Source of the DNA: Drosophila pseudoobscura
Lineage: Eukaryota > Arthropoda > Insecta > Diptera > Drosophilidae
Length of the DNA stretch: 64,000 nucleotides
Assembly: GCF_009870125.1 (NCBI RefSeq)
Contig: NC_046679.1
Span: forward strand, 27,404,001 to 27,468,000
Direction: 5' to 3'
In this document: piece after piece, positions 25,284-36,786 of the stretch
Numbering within the stretch: the stretch's first letter is position 1
How the letters are laid out: every line of letters starts with the position of its first letter
Notes under the pieces: generated by a model
Told to the model about the DNA's origin: nothing
What the model saw: only the letters and a program-made list of their open reading frames with translations
The model's database searches: none
Translations under genes and position numbers: made by a program

Positions 25284-28029
25284 GTGAGCGATTTTTCCCA
25301 AATCCAATTTGTTATAACAAAAAAAAGAAACGAGGGAAAGACTGCGCGGGAGAGCTGTGTGAGAGATTGAGCTATGAGCCAAGCCCACTTTTAAAAAGAG
25401 TGTAGAGAGTGGCAGGCGGGAAAAAGCATTTTAAGGGTTTAACCAGCTTTCTCCTTGTCGGACCCCGGGATCACATGCCCACCTGCACCCACCACCTCCC
25501 ATCTTCCCACCTTCCGCACCTGTCAAATGTGTTGACGTTAAGTGCAGTTTTATTCCATTTATTTGCCAGGCTTATCGCTGGTAAGCGTCTAATGTGTCAG
25601 ACTGCTCTTCAGCCTGGCACCCCATTGATTTTGCATAACTCACTGAATGGCTTCCAATTATGCAGCTGCATTCTTCTTTAGGCTTCATATTCCATATTGG
25701 AAAGAAAAATCAATAAAATTGCTAGGGACGGCAGAGCAGCCACTCATCAACAAAGGTCGTTAGTTTGATAAACCCTTGGGTCTTCCCATTTCCCCATCGC
25801 CCCGAAAAGAAAGTTGCAAAAGTGTCTCGAGTGCTTTAAACTTCTTCAAACTTCTCGCTGACGCTTCCGGCCGGGTGGGGCTCAAGTCGGGGCCCACGAC
25901 AAGACGATGATGCTCTGTGCCATTTCCGCGTTTCTTGGTCGACTGATTCTCAAGTGGCCAGTCGCTGAAGTCTGGTGGCTGGTGGCTGAAGTCTGGAATT
26001 TCCTGCCCCGCCCCGGCCAGCCGCATTAGGCCAGGGCCAGGTGGAAGCTGCCACCTTGTTGAGTCGAGTGTGCGGTTTTGTGTGCGCCAAAAATGGCCAA
26101 AAAGGTGAGAGGCAAGAGGCGGGCCGGTCGGTAGAAGGTACAGAGGTGCAGCCACATCTCGAGTGCGCACTCTTCGAACGTTCTTCGATAAACTTAATGG
26201 CCATTGAGAGAGGCCCTGGCCCAAGCTTTTACACTCCTACACTCCTCCAATCCTCTACCTCTTTCCCTGCTTCGATGCCTCGCGAAGCCGTTAAATGATT
26301 ATGAAAATTGTTGGCAGTACCCTCCGCAATGACCTCAGGGGTAATGGCTTGGCCTGGTCTGCAGACCCGGCTTCGGATTCGGCTTTGGCAGCTGCCGCAG
26401 GTCACGCCCTAACAGTTTTCAAGAGTTTTCCTTTTGCGAGTCGGTTCAAGAAGTACTCGTACTCTCTCTTTGCGGAAAAAACGTTCATTGAAAATTGCAA
26501 TCAAAGCGCTTATTTAATTATATTTAACCATGGAATTTACATATTTATTGAAATAAATCAGGAAATTTATTAATGAATATATTACTAGTAGGATGAATGA
26601 TTTGCATAATCACATCACAAATCATTGATGGAGCAAAAAGAATATAATTGAGTAAGTTTTTGGTTTAAACAAACTGAAGTTAATTCCAGACTTAATTTGG
26701 TTACATTTCAATAAAATTGACTGCAAGCTTTACATAAGAATACAGAAACTACGACTATTAGTAATACATTTATATTGTCAAATTTTTCCATTAACTTTTT
26801 CTTCAAAAAGCTCTTTCCAATATTTTCCATATCACAATCCCAAATAATATATAGTATTTAACAAAAGGAAAGAAAGAAACAATTTAAAATTCGTCAGTGT
26901 TTTTGGCTCTTCCTGTTGTTGTTCGTTACCAACAGTCATCAATTATGGCCAGGCCATGCCATGGATCGCATAGGATAGGCCGTTCCGGCTCCCTGCGACC
27001 AGCACCGTCGTTCCCCTCCCCATCCACGTTCCATTTCACCATCAAAAGTGTCACTGGCGGAAGCGCCCAACTAACTAAACTATGCAAATTGGTTATTTTA
27101 TGGCCGAAACCCTTTTGTTGTGTGTGGCACGGGGCACCGGGAGGATAACACGACAACGCGGCAGACAATGCTGCAACAAAAAAGAAAGACTCGACTGTCA
27201 GTGGCATAGAATAGTATAATACCGACAAAAAAAAAAAGGGAAAGCAAGGACAACGGCCCAACTAATGGCACAATTTAACCAACTAGCTGGATGTTGGAAT
27301 ACTGGGGATCCTGGGATCCGGGGGATCCCTTGCTTGGTTCCGAATGCGGATATGTGAGAATTCAATGAAATGGAAACTAACAAAATCAAATTGATGGAGA
27401 AAAAAAAAACGCAAGACAAAAAACAGAGCAAGAACAAGAATAAGCTTTAAAGGACACTCAGAAGCGCTGCCGACCTCGGATTCAGACTCGGACTCAGTGG
27501 AAAAGAAATCAGCGCAAATCAAACGAAGCAGCGCAGCAGGAAAAATTGGGCCGGCACCGGCAACGGCACGGGGCGCTGGTCTAAGGCAGAAAAATGTGGA
27601 AAAGCGGAAGCGCAACGACAAAAGGGCGGCTCCGGAGCAGGCAGCCTCCATCCTCCTCCTTCTCCACCCTGCATCCATAGAAACAACAAAAGATGCTGGG
27701 AATGGCCGAAGGAGCCATGACATGGAACAATGCCTCTGACTCGGCCTCTCGCTCTGCCCTTGGGCCGGAGATGAGCGGTGGGTGGAGATTGAACTGGCGT
27801 GGCGTGGCGTGGGTGGAGCAGGCATTGGGGTGCATAACTCGTGCCCCTGCTTCCGTTCAATTTGAAGCCTGTTTGTTGCCCAAGTAGAAGAAAAGCCAAA
27901 GCGAAAAACAAAAGCGGAAACGAGCAGTTGGCGGCCGATTGGAACAATTGCAGCAAAGGCAGCAGCGGTAGCAGCGGCAGTGGCCGTGGCAGGAAATCAA
28001 GACGCAGCGGTGGCAAAAATTAAACAAAC
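25284..28029. other. Non-coding stretch, no gene seen
   Basis: Overlapping long frames on both strands near 25760-26298 and 27283-28023 are driven by GC-rich composition. They lack domains and start context. Candidate splice sites are present, as expected by chance. Confidence 0.55.
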
Positions 28030-28110
28030 ATGGCCGACAGCGGAAATGACCAACAGGGAGAGAGAGAGAGCACGGTGGTGGTGGAGCAACTTGGGCGATC
28101 CATTGTTTGA
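28030..28110 (+). CDS. Very short ORF with a good start context
   Basis: The ATG sits in aaacATGG, close to the fly translation-start consensus. It opens a complete 26-codon frame ending in TGA. The peptide is acidic and polar at the start (MADSGNDQQGERES), then valine-rich (TVVVEQ). It could be an upstream ORF, a smORF or chance. Part of the frame crosses a GA run. No exon partner was found. Confidence 0.2.
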   Translation: MADSGNDQQGERESTVVVEQLGRSIV

Positions 28111-31100
28111 AGTTATTATTGGTGCAGTCAATCGAGTCGAGACGAGTCCGGCTGCGGACCCAATCATCGGTCGGACTTGTTATTGCCATTCCCCCAAAGG
28201 ATATCGCCTGATTTTTGCCCTTTTTCCCCAGGAACAGGACCGGGACGGGGACTCTATATAATTTTTGCTCTCCACTTCTGTTTGTCTTTCCTTTTTCGCA
28301 GTTGGCATGTGAGCGTATAATTTGTGAAAATTTTTTGCTCTGCTGTCGTCCTGCAAAAGGAGCCCGAGCCCCTTGATCGGACTGCCGTTGCTCGTCTCCG
28401 TGTTGCCCAGAAGGGCGGAAAATATTTTTTCATCATTGCATCGCCGGGACCAACCGGTCAGGGACGACGACAGGAAACGTTGCGGTCGCCGCCTCCAGCA
28501 AAAAGGGTTTAAATTTTAAATTAAGCTCCTTTATTGCTGGCTAAAAGGGGGAGAGCATCCAGGAGGAGCAGCCAGGGCCAATACCTCTTGCGGTGCGATG
28601 ATTGTCAAGCCCTTTAATTGCCTCAAGTGACCCAAACGGAAAGAAGGAATGGACTTTAATTGGACCAGAGATGATTTTCCGATCAGTCCTTCAAGTGGAC
28701 AGCCAGAAGAGGCTTCTGCTGGCTGCTAAGCCATTTGGAAAGCCCTGAAGAGGAATGGATACTAAATATTTGTCTGCCAGCTTTATATTTTAATCAAGTT
28801 TATGAAAATGAACGCCTCTGCCAAGACAAACTTCAGACAATTTCACGCCTCAACTTGAACTCTGGCCATTTGAAAGTCAGTGAGCCAACCACGAGAGCCA
28901 GGACTCTCCGTTACAGCCAATTCATTACAGAAAGTAGATGGGGGAATAGGGGATGTACTCTGGGTTGGCTTCCAGCCATTATGCCAAAGCGAAAAGAGCT
29001 AGGACTACTGAATGGAAAAAAGGACGTCCCCCCCACAAAGCAACAAAGGGAATCGGGAATGAGTATCCGCGAAATGGTGTGAGAGGCGCTGATGGGGCGC
29101 TGATTTTAATGCATGAAAGAAACGACAGCATGGCAAATAAGAGTTGGCGGTTACACTGCCTGAGGCCACTGCCACAACAGCAGCAGTGGCCATAATGAGA
29201 GCTGCCACTGCCACATCGATGGCCGTGACCAAGCCAGAGGGAGGATGGAGGCGGACTACTACCAAAAATTATCAACGAAAAATGTCGCCAAAGAGAGCCG
29301 CCGCCAAAGCATCTTGGGCCGTCTGGTCGGAAGTCTGGTAATTGGAAATGATGCTCGAGTCGCACTTAAGTTGCGGGCGAGGGATTAATGATGCTGCAGC
29401 CAGAAATTGTTGTCCAGCAGCAGCAGCAGCAGTAGCAGCAGGATGACGATAATGATGGTTGACTGCGACAACGTGTTGCCGCTAAATGAATTGAATGTGA
29501 GATGCCTTTTAGCTGAGATTAAGCAGAAGCAACAGAAATAGGAACAGCAACGGCAACGGCGCCAATTCCAATGGCAACTAACTCACTCAGACAGAAGCAA
29601 ATTCAACTGTGGAATGCCAGAGTCAGAGCGCAGAGCCCAGAGCCCTGAAGCATTCTAAGCCCTGAAATGGCATTTCATCTTTTTAATTGAATTTTAATTT
29701 GTTTAGAATGCGCTTAGAGGCATTGCACGCCAAGTGGCCAAGTGCTTCTGGCCAAGTCCGCAGTCCGGACACGCCCTCACTTAATTTACCATGCAACCCA
29801 TCAACACAGCCCGAGCACTACTTGCAGTTGTTGTCTGGCAGCTTTTCACAAATCGATTAAATTTAATTTGTTTTCCTTGCCGGCTTTCTCCGCTGCCAGT
29901 CATCGTCATCGTCTCTTTTTTGCACTTCCTCCGTACCGTACTTTCCTTTCCGTTCCGTTCCGTTTGGGGAAAGCTTAGTTTTTAGCAGTAATTTCATAAT
30001 GAGTTGACTTTATGCTGGCCAGGAGACCAGTAGACCAGGAGCAGGACCAGGACCAGACCGACTTCCAGGGCCCAAGCTCTGTCCTACTCCCAGTGCCAGA
30101 TGCAGATGAAAATTTTCGCTCATTGCTGTTGGCAAATAAAACTGTTCACGCCAACATTAAGCAACTATGAAGTGTGGAAACTAACGAAGGGAAAACTTCA
30201 CGTCGGAAATAACAGGACGGATGGAAAATATATAATTTAAAAGTTTTCCAAAATTATTTAATTAAACTAAATTTTATTCCTCAATACCCGCTCCTGGCTT
30301 TTGCCCAACGAGCAGCGAAAGTCGCATATTGTCGTCCCATTTTGAGGGATTTATTTCGAGCATCGTCCCATGGCTGCAGGGGATTTTCCGCTTTCCTTTT
30401 CTGTTCTTTCCTTTTTTTTGTTGTTTGTTTCTTTTGTTTTTGGCCCATGGACAAGTTTTGTCGGTTGGCAGCATACTTACCTACAATTAAAATCCCTCGC
30501 AGTTGGAATGTAAAAATAATTATCAAGAAAAATACGAATACAACGTGAAATGCAAAAAGGAAGATTTTTTTCATTTTTGTTGTTGTTGTCAAAGAATCTT
30601 ATACAATAATAACAATAATATCCTCTTTTTTGGGAGTGAAATTAATTAAAAATTTTCCGCTGTTTATTCTCTGTTGCTTCTTTTCAGCTACATTTTCTGG
30701 GTGTAGAGAAAATATGTTTAGTATATAAAAAGAAAAGAAATAAAGCTTTATATTTGTTTGTGACTTGAATTTAAATGAAATTAAATTATAATACAAGTAT
30801 ACATACGCCCAACATTACGCAGTATATTTACACATTATCATAAACCTTTTCGGCCTGTAATTTAATTGTTTCTTTCACTCCCTTTTCGTTGGCACAGTTG
30901 AGCATTTATTAACTGTCAAAACATGCCACGTCAGCCGGCAAATCAGACATCAAAATGCGCGTTTCTAGGAAAAACATTAAAGATAAATTTCACCTGCAGC
31001 TCTGAAGTGTGTGTGCCCCTGATGTGTGGAACGAAGGATCCCCTCCCGAAGGATGGCATGGACAAATAATATTTTCATATGAGAAATTAAATGAAACTTT

Positions 31101-32951
31101 TTCGCACATACAAATGTGCAAATGTCTGGCATGTGTGAGAAAATGTCAAGAAACGAATTGAAAGAACGGCAAGACTGGAAAAAGCAGCACAAAATTTAAA
31201 AGCGAAATATTTAAGCGTGCAGCATGGCGTATGCGCAATTTTCAGTATCATTCTCTTTTTGTTTTTGCGATTCCCCGCCTGCGTTTGAGTGTGTGTCAGA
31301 GTGTGTGGGCTTCGCTTTAATGGCACAATTTCTCTGCTCAAGAGATAGAGAGAAAGTGAATCGCTGGCTGTCTTCTGCATGCAACTCGCGTATTCGATGG
31401 GAAAATCTTGCAATAAAATGTTGGGCAAACTTTCCTCTTGCAATGAATACATTTGAGTGGACTAGTTGTATGTGCTGCTGCTGCTCATTTGCATTTGGCC
31501 TTGTGGAAAATGTTTCTTGTCATTACCACACCCCCACGAACACAAAAGAGAGCCGAAAAAAACAAAGGGGGGGAGGAGATAGGATAAAGGCTGCAGCTGC
31601 AGCTTCTGCTACATCCGCATCCGCAAAAATGTCAACAAATTGAATGTAATTCCTTTTAATTTCAAAGCAGTCTTAAAGTCCTTGCAGGACTCTATCTCGC
31701 TGCCATTTTTTGCACTTTCTTTCTGCCTCCTTCTTCTTCCTTTCTCTCTCTCTCTGTGTGTAGCACGTGGCAAGCTGTCGTGAAGCAAATTGCCCGAATG
31801 AAGTCGCTGCATGAAACGCGGCAGCGCAGCCGCGTGCCACGAAATTAAGTTGCAAGCTGCAGGATTTGCTTTCAAGTTTCACAAAATTTTCCGTGCCACA
31901 CACACACACACACACAAAGAGGTACAAATACATACACAGTTGCACAAGGGACACACGCTAAGGTCCTTGGCTTCGCTTCGTGGATGCTAACACGCGTTTT
32001 TGCCGTTTCTTGTAGCTTCTTGGCTGCAGTCGGATAATGTCACGCTAATGCCACCAGCTTTGTCCTGCTTAATGTTGCGTCTAGTTATTGGATTTCGGCT
32101 GTACGCTCACTTTAAGGTTCTAGGTGGAGGGAAATTGATGAATAGTCGTTTGAAATGGAGTCGAAATCGCGGCATATGCTAAAAATATACTCGATAGTTT
32201 TTGAAAGATTGAATCAGTGGTGGCTTTGTAATAATTTGTCGAGCATTTGCTTTAACATTTCCCCATTTCGTGGGCTCTGCCTTCTAGTGCATACCAAATA
32301 TTTGTTTCAGTAATTTTTGGGTAAACAGCGCAAAAACATGCCAAGGTAAGAACTGTAGAAATAATTTCTATACTCAACTCTGCATATCATTTTTGTGCTG
32401 TTATACAGCATGTTTAATACAACCAGTAAGCTTATATTTGATCTGATCTAGAACAGCCATACTGTCATGTGTCTGATGGAGGCAGTGAAACACCCGTTGG
32501 ATCCGCAAGAAAGCGGGAGACTGGATGGCATGAAACTCGGTTTACTTAATAGCGAGAGGATTTCTTATTCTGTGATTCAATTGCCAAAAATTTTGCAACT
32601 GATATTTTTTAATCAAAGAAAAAATTACGGAGCATGCCCTTAGAGTGCCTTTGTCCCACCCTCATTTTTAAAATGGCTTACCAATTGAGGAAAGGGAACT
32701 TGATGACGATTTGACAGAAGTATATTGGAAATATCTTTATCTGCGTTACGCTTAATTTTCCAGAAAATTAAATCCAATCTCATACTTTTTATTACGCACA
32801 TTCAGCAATAATACCAGCAATTTTCGCCATTCCTTTCAGGACACTTTTCTTGTCAACCGCACAATTTGCGTGTGTGTCCAGGATAAACGTATATATTGCT
32901 GATATGATAAATGTGTATAAATTATGCACATGCAGACAGAGTATGAAACCC
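28111..32951. other. Non-coding stretch upstream of the receptor gene
   Basis: No gene is supported. The region holds a CAG-rich patch near 29416-29440, A/T-rich DNA around 30220-30850 and a CA run at 31896-31916. The 139-codon frame from 31224 has no domain and runs through CTG and Ala repeats. Confidence 0.55.
31896..31916. repeat. CA microsatellite
   Basis: A simple CACACA run within A/T-rich non-coding DNA, about 1.1 kb before the ionotropic receptor gene. Confidence 0.85.
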
Positions 32952-32959
32952 TATAAAAG
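32952..32959 (+). promoter_or_regulatory. TATA box of the ionotropic receptor gene
   Basis: TATAAAAG lies 112 bases before the start codon of the receptor gene. With the usual 30-base spacing, transcription would begin near 32983 and give a 5' leader of about 80 bases. This is consistent with a tightly cell-type-restricted gene. Confidence 0.6.
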
Positions 32960-33063
32960 CGCCGGAGGCGAAAGCCCGTCGCCACACACACAAAGCCAAC
33001 ACAATCCGCCGAGTGAAAGAAGCGAAACTGAGCTTTGAGTCAAAGTGAAAGTGGCCATATAAA

Positions 33064-35274
33064 ATGATTAAGTTGCAAGTGAAAGTTATTTCATGGGTTT
33101 TTATAATTTTAACAGGATTTTTATGCACGCCACAAATTGAAAGCATAAATACCAATTTCCTTGAGCTGGCAGCCTTCGAGGACTTTCTGCGGTCGCAGCA
33201 CTTGCAGCAGTCGCTCGTAGTCCGTGTCAAAGGACGAGATGGCGATGGCGACGGCGACGAGGATGGCGACTGGAAAATTGAATGCCACCAGAAATTGTTG
33301 GCCAACTATCGTGTGCAATATTATCAGCCAGGAATTTCCCACAATTTCGAAGATCTCATGTACTATGGGGCGCCGCGTACAGCGGTTCTGGTGCTAAAGT
33401 TCGAGCACCGTCTTGTCAAGCAGTGGGTCTATACAGTGGCCTCTAAGGCTGGATACTTCAACAATTCACTGGCATGGTTTATGCTTGGCACCAGTCGGGC
33501 ATCCCAACTAGATGAGGCACAAATTACAGAAAATTTGGGTGGCTACAAGATGGGAATTGATGTGGATATCACTGTGGCCTTGAAGGCCAGAGATAAGTTG
33601 GGCAAATAATGAGGTAACTTTGTGGGAATGCTGGTCATATTTCCGATAACTTGCAGCACCTCGTGGCGGCTTTATGATGTCTACAGGATTGATCAGCAAG
33701 TGTCAAGTGCCCCCCTGATTGTGGAGAGAAAAGGAGAGTGGTCTCCAGCGCGGGGATACAAGCTGATGGACACCTTCCGCAGGAGCTGGATAATTCGAAG
33801 GCGCAACTTTCGCAATGTCACCCTGCGAGGCAGCACGGCGGTAGGCAAACTTATGGCACACCTTTTTGGGTAGCGGCTTCTCTCATCTCTCCTCCAAATG
33901 CACACAGGTAACGGAGAAACCTTCGGGCTATGATGACATGGCGTACCTGGCCAACGATAAGCAGCTCCTGCAACTGGATCCCATGCAGCGAAAGACCTAT
34001 CAATTGTTCAGACTCGTCGAGCGGATGTACAATCTCAGGTGGGAGTGGGTCGGAGCGGCCTCCAAAAAGTGCACCAGAGTACGCGCTAATAAGCCAACTT
34101 TTCAGCCTGGCCATAAGCTTCACGGACAACTGGGGCCAGCAGCTGGCCAACGGCAGATGGTCGGGTGTGATGGGTCAGATAACCAACGGGGAGGCCGACT
34201 TTGCCGTGTGTCCCATTCGCTTTGTACCCGAAAGGCAGCTCCATGTGCAGTATTCACCCGTTCTCCACACCCAGCCGTGAGCAGATACTTGTTATCCTTC
34301 GATTAGGTGGTGGTCCAACTCAAACCCCCCTCTTTTCTTGCAGCATTCACTTTTTGTTCCGCCATCCGCGGCACAGTCACATTCGGAACATATTCTTTGA
34401 GCCACTTAGCTCTCAGGTGTGGTGGTGCGTCCTGGTCCTGATTACATTCAGCATCCTGCTGCTGGTGCTCCTCATCCGCCATGAGGCACTACAGAATGGA
34501 AATCTTGTGGAGACACGTGTGGCCTTTGTGTGGTTCACCATGCTGGAGACTTACCTGCAGCAGGGCCCGGCCACCGAGCTCTTCCGACTGATGTCCACCC
34601 GTTTGCTGATCAGCGCCAGCTGCATCTTCAGCTTCATGTTGATGCAGTTCTATGGAGCCTTCATTGTGGGATCCCTGCTCTCGGACAGCCCCAGAAGCAT
34701 TGTCAATCTGCAGGCGCTGTTCGAGAGCAACCTGGACATCGGCATGGAGAACATCTCGTATAACTTTGCGGTGTTTGGCAACACCAGTGGACAGCTCGTA
34801 AGAGATGTATACAGCAAGAAGATCTGTCGATCTGGAGAGCACAATGTTATCACCTTGGAGCAGGGAGCCGAGCGGATTATAAAGGGTCGTTTTGCATTTC
34901 ATGCGGCCATCGATCGTCTGTACAGGCTGCTCCTCGAGATGCGGATGGAGGAGCACGAGTTCTGCGAACTTCAGGAAATAATGTTCAATCCCCCCTATGC
35001 GGCTGCCTCCGTGATGGCCAAAGGCTCACCCTGGCGCGAACATCTGGCCCATGCCATTCTCCACCTGAAGGCCACTGCCCTGATGCAGTACAACGACCGC
35101 TTGTGGTCGGTGCCCAAGCCGGACTGCAGCCTCTTCAAGGCCTCCCAGGTGGAGGTGGATCTGGAGCACTTTGCCCCGGCTCTCTTCGCCCTAGTGCTGG
35201 CCATGATAGCCAGTGCATTGGTGTTTCTGCTGGAGCTGATGTTCTCCAGGCTGGCTCCCTTCCGTCCAAGTTAA
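33064..35274 (+). CDS. Ionotropic receptor of the Ir75 clade (possibly Ir75d)
   Basis: Five exons (33064-33596, 33657-33840, 33908-34038, 34106-34276, 34344-35274) join in frame to encode 649 residues. Antennal IRs are divergent glutamate-receptor relatives that act as ligand-gated cation channels in sensory dendrites, usually with a co-receptor such as Ir8a or Ir25a. Residues 1-27 look like a signal peptide. The first ligand-binding half includes RGSTAVTEKPSG (about 235) and NWGQQLANGRWSGVMG (about 290), with an arginine in PERQLHVQYSP (about 328). TM1 is about 365-385, the pore loop with LQQGP about 400-415, TM2 about 428-452 and TM3 about 616-640. The HFLFRHP motif and LQQG pore suggest the Ir75/Ir31a/Ir84a group; Ir75d is my best guess, without comparison. 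Exon 1 needs the weak donor AA|gttggg, because reading on meets TAA TGA at 33607. An Asp/Gly run occupies residues 57-69. Confidence 0.88.
33232..33270 (+). repeat. In-frame GGCGAT-type repeat coding for Gly-Asp run
   Basis: Imperfect GGCGAT/GGCGAC hexamers within exon 1 of the receptor encode an alternating Asp-Gly stretch (residues 57-69) in the N-terminal extracellular region. The repeat keeps the frame and is likely length-variable between strains or species. Confidence 0.7.
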
Positions 35275-35402
35275 GATGGGTGTGGGCCGCCAGGCGCGAT
35301 GTCCATTTACGTAATCAGCTTGCAGAGCGCCCGGCTTGGTCCTGGCACGACTTTCGGCTACAAATTTGTGTCGCTTTTAATGTTTTCTGCATTTTTAATA
35401 AT

Positions 35403-35408
35403 AATAAA
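35403..35408 (+). terminator. Poly(A) signal of the receptor gene
   Basis: AATAAA lies 129 bases after the receptor stop codon in a locally A/T-rich patch. It is the first canonical hexamer downstream and gives a short 3' untranslated region. Confidence 0.55.
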
Positions 35409-36626
35409 AAATTTGTAATAATGTCAGCTTCGGGCGCTTGCAGCTATTCCCATTGCTGGTCTCTCCAACGCAGAACAGCGCAGAAATTAAAAATTCCATT
35501 AAACTGCAAACACTTGCATGTACTCTCCCGCCACCATCACCGTCACCCTCACTATAACCCTCATCCTTCGCCCTCCCCATCACCCTGGTATGGGGGTCAA
35601 GCCAAGTTTTCTACACGAAGCAAGCTCTTCATTTAGACTTAATTATGAAGCCTGGTGGAGGAGGAGAAGAAGTGGGAGAATGTCACTTGTTTTCTATTAA
35701 CAGACAAGCTTTTAAGGGGGGAAAACCCCTGAAATTCAAGAGCTAACCAGGAAAGGGTTCGCTCGACGGCTGCTTCCTAGATGGAAGAATATATCTACCT
35801 ATGTATTTCTGTGAATAATATCTTATATAATGAATAATATATTATCAAATGCATTGTAATTGACCTTAGAATCCTCATGTTGTTCCACTCCCATTCGATT
35901 ACAATATCTTAATAAATGCGTCAGAAAATTGTTGGAGCAATCGCAAACCTAATTGTAAAAGTAATCACATTTGTTGCACTTGAATGCGTTGTCGTTGCCC
36001 CTGCCCCACCGCTAACCAAGAGACGACCGACCCGACGCATGAGAAGCTCCCATCTGACTGTGGTCACGCATAACCTTCAATTAAGTTGTCATAATGTCTG
36101 ACAGTCACGGACAACGGTACAACGGTTAGGGGACGATGAAACAGGGGACAATCCGGACTTCTACAGCAATATAATCACATCTATATGGGTAGTTTAGAAC
36201 GAGATTGTGCAATGGCATGATCATGACTGGTTCAGCAATTGCAACACAGTCCGAGGACGCGGATAAGACTTGTATAAATCGGTTGAATATAATGAGTCTC
36301 CTTTGGGGGATAGCCCTAAATGCAGTCGTGCTGTAAGTAGTCCTAATTATTCCAATAAAATTTAAATTTAGAAAGTATTTCTTATATAGACCTTATAACC
36401 AATAATATGTACATATCTATTCGATTCCACACACACCCACACGAATATGAAAAGGACCCTGCCCTCACACACATACACATGTCAAATTATGCAAATTTAC
36501 AACATGATTAAGCTCGTTTAGCCGGACTCCCGTCCAAACTCGGAGTAAGTAGGCCTCAATGTCGTCAACGGTTGGGTCTCCGCCTGTGTTTGTTTTGCAA
36601 TTCAAATGAATTTGCTTCAGATCCGG

Positions 36627-36715
36627 AGGGGGTTTTGGCTCTGGGACTGGGGGCTGGGGACTGGGGCATGGGACAAAGGACTGGGACTTGGGTCTGACAC
36701 TGGGACTCTCACTCC
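36627..36715 (+). repeat. Irregular GGGACT/GGGGCT repeat with G-quadruplex potential
   Basis: About ten runs of three to five guanines, separated by act, ctg, cat and similar spacers, extend over about 90 bases. The unit resembles gggact. The tract may fold into one or more G-quadruplexes and is likely a degenerate microsatellite. Confidence 0.65.
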
Positions 36716-36761
36716 CCTCTGCACATTTGGCATGTTTGTTTCAATGTTTAGTTGTGTGTGT

Positions 36762-36786
36762 TTGTCTGTCTGTCTGTCTGTCTGTC
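36762..36786. repeat. TGTC tetranucleotide array
   Basis: About six consecutive tgtc units. Reverse-strand frames here read as Thr/Asp/Arg/Gln repeats and are artefacts. Confidence 0.9.

Noticed and set aside
26092..26109. ATG GCC AAA AAG followed by a gtgaga donor, possible mini first exon
   Set aside because: Only four codons and no promoter or partner exon; such matches are expected by chance.
27283..28016. Two overlapping minus-strand frames of 165 and 180 codons
   Set aside because: Pro/Leu/Cys/Phe-rich translations of GCAGC and GGC repeats, with no domain.
31224..31643. 139-codon ATG frame
   Set aside because: Mixed low-complexity composition ending in an alanine repeat; no domain or conserved-looking core.
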